Source: Tepidiphilus succinatimandens (GTDB lineage Bacteria; Pseudomonadota; Gammaproteobacteria; Burkholderiales; Rhodocyclaceae). Taken from it: a stretch of 64,000 nucleotides of DNA. Location: contig NZ_SBIK01000001.1 of the NCBI RefSeq assembly GCF_006503695.1, positions 1-64,000 of the forward strand. Reading direction: 5' to 3'. Shown here one piece after another: positions 46,147 through 57,464 of the stretch (position 1 is the first letter of the stretch; each line of letters opens with the position of its first letter). Position numbers and translations under genes: made by a program. The notes under the pieces are model-generated. The model ran no database searches. It was not told the DNA's origin and worked only from the letters and a program-made list of their open reading frames with translations.

Positions 46147-46653
46147 TCAATGCAGATGCCACCACGCATAGAAGGCCGCACTGCTCGCCACCACGTTCAA
46201 GGCCGCCTCGGCGAACCCTCCATTGGCGAAGAGCCGAAAACCCACCCGCCGGCGCCACGGCCAGAATAGGGGGATCCCGCCGTCGGTGAGGAAATCGCCA
46301 AAAAGGTGCGAGGCGTAGCCCGCCGCGAACCCCAGGCCGATCGGCATCGACACGAAACAAAAGAGCCCTCCGCCCACCAGCGCGAGAAACGCGAGCGAAT
46401 GCGTCAGCCCCCGATGCCCGGCGATGCAGCGCACCAGCCACGACACGAGCGGCATCGCCCGCCCCATGCGCGAATGCGGGTGATCCACGTCAGGGAAGAG
46501 CCCTCCGACCACCGCCGCCGCCATCCACAGCATGAACTCGTTCGCCCCGCCCACCGGCAGCCGCCCCACCCCTGGCAGCGGCACCACCTGCACTGCCGCC
46601 CACGAGGCGCTGCCGGCCAACACGGCCCAGAGCAAATGCGATTTGTACGTCAT
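46147..46653 (-). CDS. YdjM-like membrane-bound metal-dependent hydrolase
   Basis: A 168-aa protein with four to five hydrophobic segments and metal-ligand motifs typical of the YdjM/LexA-regulated membrane hydrolases: MTYKSHLLWA (first His), LFPDVDHPHSR (Asp/His cluster), HRGLTHS, and YASHLFGDFLTDGG. Family members are annotated as putative metal-dependent hydrolases; no substrate is known. ATG 46653 gives the family N-terminus. It is 17 nt upstream of the RDD gene and 99 bp downstream of the amidotransferase gene on the minus strand. Confidence 0.85.
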   Translation of the reverse strand: MTYKSHLLWAVLAGSASWAAVQVVPLPGVGRLPVGGANEFMLWMAAAVVGGLFPDVDHPHSRMGRAMPLVSWLVRCIAGHRGLTHSLAFLALVGGGLFCFVSMPIGLGFAAGYASHLFGDFLTDGGIPLFWPWRRRVGFRLFANGGFAEAALNVVASSAAFYAWWHLH

Positions 46654-46752
46654 TGCAGGATGATCATCGTTACGTTCGGTTTTCGCGCCGGCGCTGACGC
46701 GGCGCCCTTCCCCCTCCCTCATCGGGCGCAGACTGTACCATTTCCGGCGCCG

Positions 46753-47529
46753 CTACTGCGCCCTCTCCTCCACTGCCCCCTCGCAAAAGCCCACCAGCGT
46801 CCCCGGCGGAATCGGCGTCCAGGTTTCGTTGTCGGTGAGCGGCGTGGTGGCGATCACCGCCACGCGGTCCTGCGGCGTGGTCACCTCGCTGAAGTCCATC
46901 GTCAGGTCTTCGTCGCACAGATGCGCCGCGGCAAAGGGCGCCTGGCGCACCCGGTAGCACAGGCGGGTCGAAGCGTGCGCATAGAGCCGCTCGCCGTTGG
47001 AGAGCAGGAAGTTGAATTCCCCGTGCGCGGCAATCTCCCGCACCGTCTCGCGCAGCGTGGCGAAGAGCGCTGCCGGCGTCGGCGGCCCATCGGGGAAACG
47101 CCGCGCCAAGGTATCGAGCAGGTGGCAAAAAGCCCGCTCCGAATCGGTATCCCCCACGGGCAGGAAACGTCCGCTCAAACGAGGCGCGTAGTCGAGAAGG
47201 TTGCCGTTGTGCGCGAACACCCAGTAGCGGCCCCACAGCTCGCGCACGAAAGGGTGCGTGTTCTCCAGCCGCACCACCCCTTGCGTGGCCTTGCGGATGT
47301 GGGCGATCACGTTGAGCGAACGGATGGGGTAGTGGCGCACGAGCTCGGCGATCGGCGAATCGGCGCTCGGCTGCGGATCGAGGAAGACGCGCACGCCACG
47401 CCCCTCGAAGAAGGCGATCCCCCAGCCGTCGCGGTGGTGATCGGTGCGCCCGCCCCGCGCGCGGAAGCCGGTGAAGGAAAAGCAGATGTCGGTGGGAACG
47501 TTGCAGTTCATGCCGAGCAGCTGGCACAT
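46753..47529 (-). CDS. class II glutamine amidotransferase (YafJ-like)
   Basis: A 258-aa stand-alone Ntn-hydrolase glutaminase domain. The catalytic Cys is residue 2 (MCQLLGMN), exposed by removal of Met. DGWGIAFFEG and HIRKATQG are substrate-loop motifs, and FAHNGNLLDY is the NGNL/oxyanion region. YafJ-type proteins lack an acceptor-synthase domain and their partner is unknown. ATG 47529 is required because it places Cys at position 2; an in-frame start five codons upstream would not. GAGGT lies 8 nt before it. Confidence 0.9.
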   Translation of the reverse strand: MCQLLGMNCNVPTDICFSFTGFRARGGRTDHHRDGWGIAFFEGRGVRVFLDPQPSADSPIAELVRHYPIRSLNVIAHIRKATQGVVRLENTHPFVRELWGRYWVFAHNGNLLDYAPRLSGRFLPVGDTDSERAFCHLLDTLARRFPDGPPTPAALFATLRETVREIAAHGEFNFLLSNGERLYAHASTRLCYRVRQAPFAAAHLCDEDLTMDFSEVTTPQDRVAVIATTPLTDNETWTPIPPGTLVGFCEGAVEERAQ

Positions 47530-47595
47530 GGACAGACCTCGCAAGCACGAATCATGGGTTCGACGAGCGATAGTCTAACGCAGACGAAACCTTGC

Positions 47596-47624
47596 TTGAC
47601 CGTGCGCACTCCCATCGTTATAAT
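47596..47624 (+). promoter_or_regulatory. strong sigma70 promoter of rplU-rpmA
   Basis: TTGACC (47596-47601) and TATAAT (47619-47624) are spaced exactly 17 bp. Transcription would start near 47631, about 30 nt before the rplU ATG. Confidence 0.9.
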
Positions 47625-47660
47625 TTCATGTTCTCTCATACCCTTTTTCGGAGCAGCGCC

Positions 47661-47972
47661 ATGTACGCGGTCATAAAAACCGGCGGCAAGCAGTATCGCG
47701 TCACCGTCGGCGAAAAGATCAAAGTAGAACAGATACCTGCTGAAGTGGGCGCCGAAATTTCCCTGGACCAGGTCCTGATGGCCGGTGAAGGTGATTCGGT
47801 GAAAATCGGCACGCCCGTGCTCGAAGGCGCGCGCGTGAAGGCCACGGTCGTCGCCCACGGCCGGCACCCCAAAGTGCGCATCTTCAAGATGCGCCGCCGC
47901 AAGCACTACCAGAAACACCAAGGCCACCGGCAAAACTACACCGAATTGCACATCCAGGCGATCGAAGCCTGA
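47661..47972 (+). CDS. rplU: 50S ribosomal protein L21
   Basis: A 103-aa 23S rRNA-binding protein. It opens with [14 protein letters not shown] and has the conserved basic block [16 protein letters not shown] near the end. ATG 47661 follows GGAG and lies about 30 nt after the predicted transcription start. It is first in rplU-rpmA-(obgE-proB), a gene order conserved in proteobacteria. Confidence 0.98.
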   Translation: MYAVIKTGGKQYRVTVGEKIKVEQIPAEVGAEISLDQVLMAGEGDSVKIGTPVLEGARVKATVVAHGRHPKVRIFKMRRRKHYQKHQGHRQNYTELHIQAIEA

Positions 47973-47996
47973 TCCCCTTGCGCGAGGACAACCACC

Positions 47997-48260
47997 ATGG
48001 CACACAAAAAAGCGGGCGGCAGTTCCCGTAACGGCCGCGACTCCGAATCGAAACGGCTCGGCGTGAAGCGCTACGGCGGCCAATTCGTGATCGCCGGCAA
48101 CATCATCGTGCGGCAGCGCGGCACCCAGTTCCACGCCGGCGACAACGTCGGCGTCGGGCGCGACTACACGCTCTTCGCCCTGAAAGACGGCATCGTCGAA
48201 TTCACCGTCAAAGGGCCGAAGCAGCGCCGCTACGTCACCATCCGGCCGCTCGAAGCCTGA
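47997..48260 (+). CDS. rpmA: 50S ribosomal protein L27
   Basis: An 87-aa protein whose N-terminus reaches the peptidyl-transferase centre. [20 protein letters not shown] and [12 protein letters not shown] are diagnostic. It starts directly with MAHKK, so no N-terminal cleavage extension is present, unlike in Firmicutes. It lies 24 nt after rplU. Confidence 0.98.
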   Translation: MAHKKAGGSSRNGRDSESKRLGVKRYGGQFVIAGNIIVRQRGTQFHAGDNVGVGRDYTLFALKDGIVEFTVKGPKQRRYVTIRPLEA

Positions 48261-48286
48261 TTCACCGCGCCGCCCCTGCGGCCTGA

Positions 48287-50543
<2,257 letters not shown>

Positions 50544-50557
50544 GCGTCAGCGCCGAA

Positions 50558-51451
50558 TCATCGCAGCCACCCCAGGATCACGCTCAGCGTCAAGGCCGAG
50601 GCCAGCGTGGTGAGCGAAATGAGCCGCGCCACGGCCGGCGCGTCGCCCCCGAGGCGGCTTGCGAGGATATAGGCCGAACTCGCAGAAGGCAGCGCCGCAA
50701 AGAGGATCAGCATCTGGCGCGCCAAACCCTCGATCCCCCACCACTGCGCCAACCCCCAGGCGACGAGCGGCAGCGCCAACAGCTTGATGAACACGATGAA
50801 CCACGCCCCTGGCTTGACGAAGGAGCGATCCAGGCGCAAGGCCGCCCCCACGCCAAGGAGCCCCATGGCCACCGCCGCGGATGACAGGCGCCCCAGCAGC
50901 GTATCGACCGGCGCGGGCAACGGCAGACCCGCCGCGTGATAGGCGGCACCGGCCAGGGTGGCCAACACCAGGGGATTGGTGAGCAGCGCCCGCACGGTGG
51001 CCCGAACCCCTCCCCGGCTCATGGATCCCACCGCCAAGACGTTCGCCAGCGGCACCATCGAGCCGCACAGCGCCCCCATGAGGGCCGAGCCGCTCGCCCC
51101 GGCCAGTTGCCCCGCGAGCGCCATGCCGATATAGGTATTGAAGCGATAGGCGCACTGGATCTGCGAGGCCGCCCGCACCGCATCCGGGTCGATCGCGCGG
51201 CGCAGCATCCACCCCAGGGCAAAGCCCGCAATCACCGTGACCGCCGCCGCTCCCACCAGGGCCACGGCATCCGCGCCCAAGATCGGCGCATGGACGAGCG
51301 AGCGGAAGAGCATGGCCGGAAAGAGCACGAAATACACCAGCCGCTCCACCCCGTTCCAGAATTCCGGCTGCACCATCACCCGGCGTGCGAGCAGCGCCCC
51401 CAGCACGATCAAGGCGAAATCCGGCAGGACCAGCGCGAATCCCTCTCCCAT
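50558..51451 (-). CDS. AEC-family transporter
   Basis: A 297-aa auxin-efflux-carrier family permease with about ten helices in two inverted halves. Markers are [13 protein letters not shown] at the start, [15 protein letters not shown] in the middle (the half-repeat crossing), and [17 protein letters not shown] near the end. AEC members export malonate, malate or amino-acid derivatives; substrate unknown here. GAGGAGGG precedes the ATG. Convergent with proB (14 bp) and divergent from grpE. Confidence 0.88.
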   Translation of the reverse strand: MGEGFALVLPDFALIVLGALLARRVMVQPEFWNGVERLVYFVLFPAMLFRSLVHAPILGADAVALVGAAAVTVIAGFALGWMLRRAIDPDAVRAASQIQCAYRFNTYIGMALAGQLAGASGSALMGALCGSMVPLANVLAVGSMSRGGVRATVRALLTNPLVLATLAGAAYHAAGLPLPAPVDTLLGRLSSAAVAMGLLGVGAALRLDRSFVKPGAWFIVFIKLLALPLVAWGLAQWWGIEGLARQMLILFAALPSASSAYILASRLGGDAPAVARLISLTTLASALTLSVILGWLR

Positions 51452-51511
51452 GTGCCCTCCTCTCCTGGTTCAGTCGCCCATTGTACGGCTTGAGGCAATG
51501 GGAAAAATCTC

Positions 51512-51540
51512 CTTGAAATCCCCCGCTCCCGCCCCCATAA
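51512..51540 (+). promoter_or_regulatory. sigma32 heat-shock promoter of grpE-dnaK-dnaJ
   Basis: CTTGAAA (51512-51518) and CCCCATAA (51533-51540) are separated by 14 bp, matching the sigma32 consensus CTTGAAA-N(11-16)-CCCCAT. It ends 35 nt before the grpE ATG. No CIRCE element is visible, so control by RpoH alone is likely. Confidence 0.88.
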
Positions 51541-51575
51541 TGGATCGACGACCCCTATCTGCGGAGCAAACAGGC

Positions 51576-52187
51576 ATGACCGAAGAAACCCGACGCACCG
51601 AACCGATCGATCAGCCTCAAACCCCCGAGGCAGCCAGTGCGAACGAAAGCACGGCCAATGCCAACGAAGAAAAAACCGACGTGATGCCCAGCCTCGAAGA
51701 GATGCTGCGCATCGCCGAGCAGAAAGCCGCCGAACACCACGATGCCTGGCTGCGGGCCAAGGCCGAGGCGGAAAACGTCCGCCGCCGCGCCCAGGAAGAA
51801 GTCGCCAAGGCGAGCAAGTTCGCCAGCGAGCGCTTCGCCGCCTCCATGCTGCCGGTGAAAGACAGCCTCGAGGCCGCCCTCGGCACACCCAACCAGACTT
51901 TGGAAACCCTGCGCCAGGGGGTGGAACTCACCCTGCGCCAGCTCGAAAACGCCTTCGAGAGCGCCAACGTGCGCCAGATCGATCCGCAGGGCGAAAAATT
52001 CGACCCCCACCTGCATCAGGCGGTGGGCATGATCGAGAGCGAGGCCGAGCCCAACACCGTCGTGCAAGTCCTGCAAAAAGGCTATCTGCTGCACGAACGC
52101 GTACTGCGCCCGGCGCTCGTCATGGTCGCCAAGCCCAAGTCCGAACCGGAAAGTACCAAGGGCGGCGAGCAGGGCGCCTCCTCTTGA
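51576..52187 (+). CDS. grpE: nucleotide exchange factor GrpE
   Basis: A 203-aa cochaperone that releases ADP from DnaK. It has an acidic, unstructured N-terminal tail (1-35), a long coiled coil (about 38-100, with [19 protein letters not shown]), and a C-terminal beta-domain with [15 protein letters not shown] and [22 protein letters not shown] 51576 follows GGAG. It is first in the heat-shock operon; 59 bp separate it from dnaK. Confidence 0.97.
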   Translation: MTEETRRTEPIDQPQTPEAASANESTANANEEKTDVMPSLEEMLRIAEQKAAEHHDAWLRAKAEAENVRRRAQEEVAKASKFASERFAASMLPVKDSLEAALGTPNQTLETLRQGVELTLRQLENAFESANVRQIDPQGEKFDPHLHQAVGMIESEAEPNTVVQVLQKGYLLHERVLRPALVMVAKPKSEPESTKGGEQGASS

Positions 52188-52246
52188 AAAACCGGCTCCT
52201 CGCCGCCATCTGAACTTCAACCGAATCCAAACGAGAGGAACGCATC

Positions 52247-54175
52247 ATGGGAAAAATCATCGGCATCGACCTCGGCACCACTAATAGCTGTGTGGCCGTG
52301 ATGGAAAACGGCAAGCCGAAGGTGATCGAAAACTCCGAGGGCGCGCGCACCACCCCCTCGGTGGTCGCCTATCTCGAAGACGGCGAAATCCTGGTGGGCG
52401 CCCCGGCCAAGCGCCAGGCCATCACCAACGCCGCCAACACCATTTACGCCGTCAAACGCCTCATCGGCCGCAAGTTCGACGACCCGGAAGTGCAGAAGGA
52501 CATCAAGCTGATGCCCTACAAGATCGTGCGCGCCGACAATGGCGACGCCTGGGTCGAAGTGCGCGGCAAGAAGATCTCGCCGCAGCAGGTCTCGGCCGAG
52601 ATCCTGCGCAAAATGAAGAAGACCGCCGAAGACTATCTCGGCGAGGAAGTGACCGAAGCCGTCATCACGGTGCCGGCCTACTTCAACGACGCCCAGCGCC
52701 AGGCCACCAAAGATGCCGGCCGCATCGCCGGGCTCGACGTCAAGCGCATCATCAACGAACCCACCGCCGCGGCGCTCGCCTACGGCATGGACAAGAAGCC
52801 GGGCGACTCCAAGATCGCCGTCTATGACCTCGGCGGTGGCACCTTCGACATCTCCATCATCGAGATCGCCGAAGTCGACGGCGAGCACCAGTTCGAAGTG
52901 CTCTCCACCAACGGCGACACCTTCCTCGGCGGCGAAGACTTCGACAACCGGCTGATGGACTACATCGTCGACGAGTTCAGGAAGGAACAGGGCGTCGACC
53001 TCAAGAAAGATCCGCTGGCCATGCAGCGGCTCAAGGAAGCGGCCGAGAAGGCCAAGATCGAGCTCTCCTCGAGCCAGCAGACCGAGGTGAACCTCCCCTA
53101 CATCACGGCGGACGCAAGCGGCCCGAAACACCTCGCCATGAAGATCACCCGGGCGAAGTTCGAGGCGCTGGTCGACGACCTCATCGAGAAGACGCTCGAA
53201 CCCTGCCGCATCGCCCTCAAGGATGCCGGGCTCAAGGTCTCGGACATCGACGACGTCATCCTCGTCGGCGGTCAGACCCGCATGCCCAAGGTGCAGCAGA
53301 AAGTCAAGGAATTCTTCGGCAAGGAGCCGCGGCGCGACGTCAACCCCGACGAAGCCGTCGCCATCGGCGCCGCCATTCAGGCGGGCGTGCTGCAAGGGGA
53401 AGTCAAGGACGTGCTGCTTCTGGACGTCACGCCGCTGTCGCTGGGCATCGAGACGCTCGGTGGCGTGATGACCAAGCTCATCCCCAAGAACACCACCATC
53501 CCGACCAAGGCGACGCAGATCTTCTCCACCGCCGAGGACAACCAAACGGCCGTCACCATCCGCGTCTTCCAGGGCGAGCGGGAACTCGCGCGCGACAACA
53601 AGCTGCTCGGGGAATTCAACCTCGAGGGGATTCCGCCTGCGCCGCGTGGGGTGCCGCAGATCGAGGTCACTTTCGACATCGACGCCAACGGCATCCTGCA
53701 CGTGTCGGCCCGCGACAAGGCCACCGGCAAGGAGAACAAGATCACCATCAAGGCGAACTCCGGCCTCAGCGAAGAACAGATCAAGCAGATGATCCGCGAC
53801 GCCGAAGCGCACGCCGAGGAAGACCGTCGCCTGCGCGAGCTGATCGAGGCGCGCAACCAGTGCGACGCGCTCATCCACTCGGTGCGCAAGAGCCTGGAAG
53901 AGCTCGGCGACAAGGTGAAGGCCGACGACAAGGAGAAAATCGAAGCGGCCCTCAAGGAAGCCGAAGAGGCGATGAAATCCGACGACAAGGGTAAAATCGA
54001 GGCTGCGATGCGCAAGCTCGGGCAGGCGAGCGCCGAGATGTCGCAGCACCTCTACGGTAGCGGCGAAGCGGGTGGCGCGACCGGCAGCGCCGGCGCCTCG
54101 TCGAGCCAGCGCGCGGGCGACAGTGACGTGGTCGACGCCGAGTTCACCGAGGTCAAGGACGACAAGAAACACTGA
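52247..54175 (+). CDS. dnaK: chaperone DnaK (Hsp70)
   Basis: An ATP-driven protein-folding chaperone, 642 aa. The ATPase domain (about 1-385) has [28 protein letters not shown] and [10 protein letters not shown]. The linker [14 protein letters not shown] leads to the substrate-binding domain and helical lid (about 505-610), and the end [10 protein letters not shown] keeps the conserved acidic C-terminus that contacts J-proteins and GrpE. AGAGG precedes the ATG. Confidence 0.99.
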   Translation: MGKIIGIDLGTTNSCVAVMENGKPKVIENSEGARTTPSVVAYLEDGEILVGAPAKRQAITNAANTIYAVKRLIGRKFDDPEVQKDIKLMPYKIVRADNGDAWVEVRGKKISPQQVSAEILRKMKKTAEDYLGEEVTEAVITVPAYFNDAQRQATKDAGRIAGLDVKRIINEPTAAALAYGMDKKPGDSKIAVYDLGGGTFDISIIEIAEVDGEHQFEVLSTNGDTFLGGEDFDNRLMDYIVDEFRKEQGVDLKKDPLAMQRLKEAAEKAKIELSSSQQTEVNLPYITADASGPKHLAMKITRAKFEALVDDLIEKTLEPCRIALKDAGLKVSDIDDVILVGGQTRMPKVQQKVKEFFGKEPRRDVNPDEAVAIGAAIQAGVLQGEVKDVLLLDVTPLSLGIETLGGVMTKLIPKNTTIPTKATQIFSTAEDNQTAVTIRVFQGERELARDNKLLGEFNLEGIPPAPRGVPQIEVTFDIDANGILHVSARDKATGKENKITIKANSGLSEEQIKQMIRDAEAHAEEDRRLRELIEARNQCDALIHSVRKSLEELGDKVKADDKEKIEAALKEAEEAMKSDDKGKIEAAMRKLGQASAEMSQHLYGSGEAGGATGSAGASSSQRAGDSDVVDAEFTEVKDDKKH

Positions 54176-54197
54176 CCGGCCCTGCCCTGCACCCTGA

Positions 54198-54238
54198 AAG
54201 CCGAGCCCGCGTCGGACCCTTCCGGCCGGGCTCGGCTT
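54198..54238 (+). other. 12-bp perfect intercistronic hairpin dnaK-dnaJ
   Basis: AAGCCGAGCCCG (54198-54209) pairs completely with CGGGCTCGGCTT (54227-54238) around a 17-nt loop. CATCATGATT follows without a T-tract. It probably attenuates or processes the message so that less DnaJ than DnaK is made. Confidence 0.65.
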
Positions 54239-54264
54239 CATCATGATTCCACACGGGCGAGACG

Positions 54265-55392
54265 ATGGCACAACAAGACTATTACGCGATCCTCGAGGTG
54301 AGCCGCGAAGCGACGGCGGCCGAGATCAAGAAGGCCTACCGGCGCCTGGCGATGAAATACCACCCGGACCGCAATCCCGGCAACAAAGAGGCCGAAGAGA
54401 AATTCAAGGAAATCCAGCGCGCCTACGACGTGCTGAGCGACGAGCAAAAGCGCGCCGCCTACGACCGCTACGGGCACGCCGGCGTCGATGGCGCGGCCGC
54501 GGGCGCTGGGGCGGCCGGATTCGACGACTTCGCCGAGGCCTTTTCCGACATCTTCGGTGACCTCTTCGGCGGCGGCCGGCGCGGCCGCTCCCAGGTCTAT
54601 CGTGGCGCCGATCTGCGCTACCAGCTCGAGATCACGCTCGAAGAGGCCGCCCACGGCACCACCAAGACCCTCCGCATCCCCACCACCGAGACCTGCGACA
54701 CCTGCCACGGCACCGGCGCTCGCCCCGGCACGCAGCCACGGGTGTGCCCCACCTGCGGCGGCGTCGGCCAGGTGCGCATGCAGCAAGGCTTCTTCTCCAT
54801 TCAGCAGACCTGCCCCGAATGCCACGGCAGCGGCAGTATCGTCGCCGATCCCTGTCCCGACTGCGGCGGCGCCGGACGCGTGCGGCGAACGCGCACGCTG
54901 GAGGTGAAGATTCCCGCCGGCATCGACACCGGCATGCGCCTGCGCCAGAGCGGCTATGGAGAAGCCGGCATCAACGGCGGCCCGCCGGGCGATCTCTACG
55001 TCGAGATCCGCATCAAGCCCCACCCCATCTTCCAGCGCGAGGGCGACGACCTGCACTGCGAGATGCCCATCTCCATCACCACCGCGGCGCTGGGCGGCGA
55101 AATCGACGTCCCCACGCTCGATGGCATCGCCAAGCTGCGCATCCCGCCGGGCACACAGACGGGCAAGGTCTTCCGCCTGCGCGGCAAAGGCATCCGCAAC
55201 GTGCGCAACCAGGGCGTGGGCGACCTGCTCTGCCACGTGGTGGTAGAGACACCGGTCAATCTCACCGAGCGGCAGAAAGAACTCTTGCGCGAATTCGAGG
55301 AGATCGCCCGCGAGAATGCCGAGCGCCACAACCCGCGCAGCAAATCCTGGTTCGACCGCATGCGCGAGTTCTTCACCGGCGAGACGCAATGA
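54265..55392 (+). CDS. dnaJ: chaperone DnaJ (Hsp40)
   Basis: A type I J-protein of 375 aa that delivers clients to DnaK. The J-domain (about 1-70) holds YHPDRNPG (HPD). A glycine/phenylalanine-rich segment follows (about 75-115). The zinc-finger region carries four CxxCxGxG-type repeats: [24 protein letters not shown] and CPDCGGAG. The C-terminal substrate domains end near residue 350. It is last in the grpE-dnaK-dnaJ operon, 89 bp after dnaK. Confidence 0.98.
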   Translation: MAQQDYYAILEVSREATAAEIKKAYRRLAMKYHPDRNPGNKEAEEKFKEIQRAYDVLSDEQKRAAYDRYGHAGVDGAAAGAGAAGFDDFAEAFSDIFGDLFGGGRRGRSQVYRGADLRYQLEITLEEAAHGTTKTLRIPTTETCDTCHGTGARPGTQPRVCPTCGGVGQVRMQQGFFSIQQTCPECHGSGSIVADPCPDCGGAGRVRRTRTLEVKIPAGIDTGMRLRQSGYGEAGINGGPPGDLYVEIRIKPHPIFQREGDDLHCEMPISITTAALGGEIDVPTLDGIAKLRIPPGTQTGKVFRLRGKGIRNVRNQGVGDLLCHVVVETPVNLTERQKELLREFEEIARENAERHNPRSKSWFDRMREFFTGETQ

Positions 55393-55429
55393 GGCGCTGA
55401 CAACGGACGCGGCGGCAGGCTTCGATCCC

Positions 55430-55451
55430 CCCTCTCCGACCGAGGGGGACG
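55430..55451 (+). terminator. hairpin after dnaJ
   Basis: TCCCCCCTC and GAGGGGGA form a GC-rich stem about 40 nt after the dnaJ stop. Without a T-tract it is at best a weak or Rho-assisted end of the heat-shock operon. Confidence 0.4.
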
Positions 55452-55528
55452 CATCACCCTAGCCCTCGTCCAGACGCGCGCCGCGAATCTGCTATCCTTG
55501 CCCAGCCGTCTTCGTACAGGACCTTCCC

Positions 55529-56131
55529 ATGCCGCAGACCGCTTCCCGCATGAACCCCTGGCGCCGCGCCCTGCTCGCGGCGCTCTTCGCCTGCACCTTC
55601 TCCCCCCTTTCCTTCGCCCAAGGAGCCCAAGCCGTGCAAGTCAAACTCGCCACCAACCGCGGTGACATCGTGCTCGAACTCGACGCCGCCAAAGCGCCCA
55701 AGACCGTCGAGAACTTTCTCGCCTACGTCGAGAGCGGCCACTACGACGGCACCATCTTTCATCGCGTCATCGACGGCTTCATGATCCAAGGCGGCGGGCT
55801 CACCGCCGACATGAAGCAGAAACCCACCCGCGCCCCCATTCCCAACGAGGCCGACAATGGTCTCAAGAATCTTCGCGGCACCGTGGCCATGGCCCGCACC
55901 CAGGACCCGAATTCGGCCACGGCGCAGTTCTTCATCAACGTGGCCGACAACGACTTCCTCGACTACCGCGCCCCCACCGTTCAGGGCTGGGGCTACTGCG
56001 TCTTCGGCAAGGTCGTACAGGGCATGGACGTGGTCGACGCCATCAAGTCGGTGAAGACCGGCGCCGTCGGCCCGTACCGCGACGTGCCGCTCGAACCGGT
56101 GGTGATCGAGCACGCCGAGGTGATCCGGTGA
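55529..56131 (+). CDS. secreted peptidyl-prolyl cis-trans isomerase (cyclophilin)
   Basis: A 200-aa cyclophilin-type PPIase with an N-terminal signal peptide ([20 protein letters not shown], cleaved near residue 31-34), so it acts in the periplasm. Core motifs are [14 protein letters not shown] (catalytic Arg), [19 protein letters not shown] and [15 protein letters not shown]. It corresponds to PpiA in location. The ATG at 55529 follows AGGA; another in-frame ATG at 55550 would give the same mature protein. Its TGA touches the lpxH start, so the two are coupled. Confidence 0.93.
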   Translation: MPQTASRMNPWRRALLAALFACTFSPLSFAQGAQAVQVKLATNRGDIVLELDAAKAPKTVENFLAYVESGHYDGTIFHRVIDGFMIQGGGLTADMKQKPTRAPIPNEADNGLKNLRGTVAMARTQDPNSATAQFFINVADNDFLDYRAPTVQGWGYCVFGKVVQGMDVVDAIKSVKTGAVGPYRDVPLEPVVIEHAEVIR

Positions 56132-56907
56132 TGGCGCTGCCGGCGTTCGAAGCGCCGCGCCTGCGCCTGCCGCGCGCCGCTTTCGTCTCCGACCTGCACC
56201 TCGACATCGACCGCGATACGCCGCGCCTGCACGCCTTCCGCGAATGGCTCGCGCAGCGCCCGGCCGAAGAACCCATCTTCCTCCTGGGCGACATCTTCGA
56301 ATACTGGATCGGCGACGACTGGACGCACCCGGTGGTGGAGACGCTCATCGACGCCTGCGCCGCCGCCCGTGCACGCGGGGCCGCGTTCTACTTTCTCACC
56401 GGCAACCGCGATTTTCTCGTAGGCGAGACCTTCGCCGCGCGCGCCGGCTGGGAGATGCTGCCCGACCCGGTGACGGTGGAGATCGCCGGAATCGCCTTCG
56501 TGCTCACCCACGGCGATCTGCTCTGCACCGACGATCACGCCTATCAGACCTGGCGCGCCCAGGCACGGCAGCCCGCCGCCCAGGCTGCCTTCCTCGCCCA
56601 GCCGCTACCGGCGCGCATCGCCTTCGCCCAGCGCTCGCGCGAGCAGAGCCGCGCCTACCAGGGGGAGCTGGAGGCGCCGATCGACGTCAATGAGGAAGAA
56701 GTCCGCCGCTGGCTCGAAGCCTGCCGCCCCGCGGTGCTGCTGCACGGCCACACCCACCGCTGCGCCGTGCACCACTATGCGATCGCAGGCGAGCCACGCG
56801 AGCGCTGGGTGCTGCCCGAATGGCACGACACCGCCCGCTGGCTGGAGATCGGCCCCGACGGCGCCACTTGGCACGGCGTGACGCCGGCCAGAGTGGAGCA
56901 CTCGTGA
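56131..56907 (+). CDS. lpxH: UDP-2,3-diacylglucosamine diphosphatase
   Basis: A calcineurin-like metallophosphoesterase that makes lipid X in lipid A synthesis, 258 aa. The dinuclear metal site reads FVSDLHLD (DxH), LLGDIFEYWIGDD (GD), FLTGNRDFL (GNRD), LTHGDLLCTDD (GDxxC) and LLHGHTHRC (GHxH). Length and the GDIFEYWIGDDW motif separate LpxH from LpxI-type enzymes. GTG 56128 immediately before the ATG is an alternative start. It follows the cyclophilin gene directly, a common pairing in proteobacteria. Confidence 0.95.
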   Translation: MALPAFEAPRLRLPRAAFVSDLHLDIDRDTPRLHAFREWLAQRPAEEPIFLLGDIFEYWIGDDWTHPVVETLIDACAAARARGAAFYFLTGNRDFLVGETFAARAGWEMLPDPVTVEIAGIAFVLTHGDLLCTDDHAYQTWRAQARQPAAQAAFLAQPLPARIAFAQRSREQSRAYQGELEAPIDVNEEEVRRWLEACRPAVLLHGHTHRCAVHHYAIAGEPRERWVLPEWHDTARWLEIGPDGATWHGVTPARVEHS

Positions 56908-56914
56908 GCGCACC

Positions 56915-57184
56915 ATGCCGACGATCAGCCTCTTCTATGGCATCATCATCAACATGTACTTTTTTGACGACGAGCGGCACAAGCTTCCCCACATCCATGC
57001 AAAATACCAGGGAATGGAAGCCGCTTTCTCCATCATCGACGGCTCGTTGTTGAGTGGGGATTTTCCTGCGGCAAAAGCCAGGCTCGTCCAAGCATGGATC
57101 GAGATCCATCGAGAGGATCTCTTGGCCGATTGGGAACTCGCCATCAACGGTCAAGCTCTTTTTCCCATCGACCCCTTGCGTTGA
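56915..57184 (+). CDS. DUF4160-domain protein
   Basis: An 89-aa protein beginning MPTISLFYGIIINMYFFDD. The motifs HKLPHIHAKYQGMEAAF and SGDFPAAKARLVQAWIEIH, with WELAIN towards the end, are the DUF4160 pattern. It is followed 9 nt later by a DUF2442 gene; DUF4160/DUF2442 pairs recur in bacteria and have been proposed as toxin-antitoxin-like modules, though activity is mostly untested. Its codon use is visibly less GC-rich than neighbours, which suggests acquisition. It is inserted between lpxH and the convergent metZ. Confidence 0.85.
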   Translation: MPTISLFYGIIINMYFFDDERHKLPHIHAKYQGMEAAFSIIDGSLLSGDFPAAKARLVQAWIEIHREDLLADWELAINGQALFPIDPLR

Positions 57185-57193
57185 GGTTCTGCC

Positions 57194-57460
57194 ATGGAAT
57201 CGGTCGTCCGCGTCATCCCGCACGAGAACTTCACGCTCGAGCTCTGGTTCGACGACGGAAGCCATCGCCTCTTCGACGCCCGTCCCTATCTCGAACGTGG
57301 CATTTTTACCCGCCTGAAACGGTGGGACGAATTTCGGCTGGCCCACGTTGGGCTCGGCACCGTCTGCTGGCCCGGAGGACTGGACATCGCCCCGGAGACG
57401 CTCTACGACAAATCGGTGCCGCTCGCATCCGGGGAACCTCTGAATCTCGCCACCGGCTGA
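57194..57460 (+). CDS. DUF2442-domain protein
   Basis: An 88-aa protein with the DUF2442 pattern: a beta-rich start (VIPHENFTLELWFDDGSHRLFD), RPYLERGIFTRLKRWDEFR, and a C-terminal VCWPGGLDIAPETLY. It is the usual partner of DUF4160 and here lies 9 nt after it, almost certainly co-transcribed. DUF2442 is generally regarded as the antitoxin-like or DNA-binding half, but no helix-turn-helix is evident. The convergent metZ gene ends 4 nt away. Confidence 0.86.
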   Translation: MESVVRVIPHENFTLELWFDDGSHRLFDARPYLERGIFTRLKRWDEFRLAHVGLGTVCWPGGLDIAPETLYDKSVPLASGEPLNLATG

Positions 57461-57464
57461 AGCC

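Noticed and set aside
52217-54271. 684-codon minus-strand frame opposite dnaK
   Set aside because: Classic antisense open frame of dnaK, known from many GC-rich genomes; no ribosome binding site or domain.
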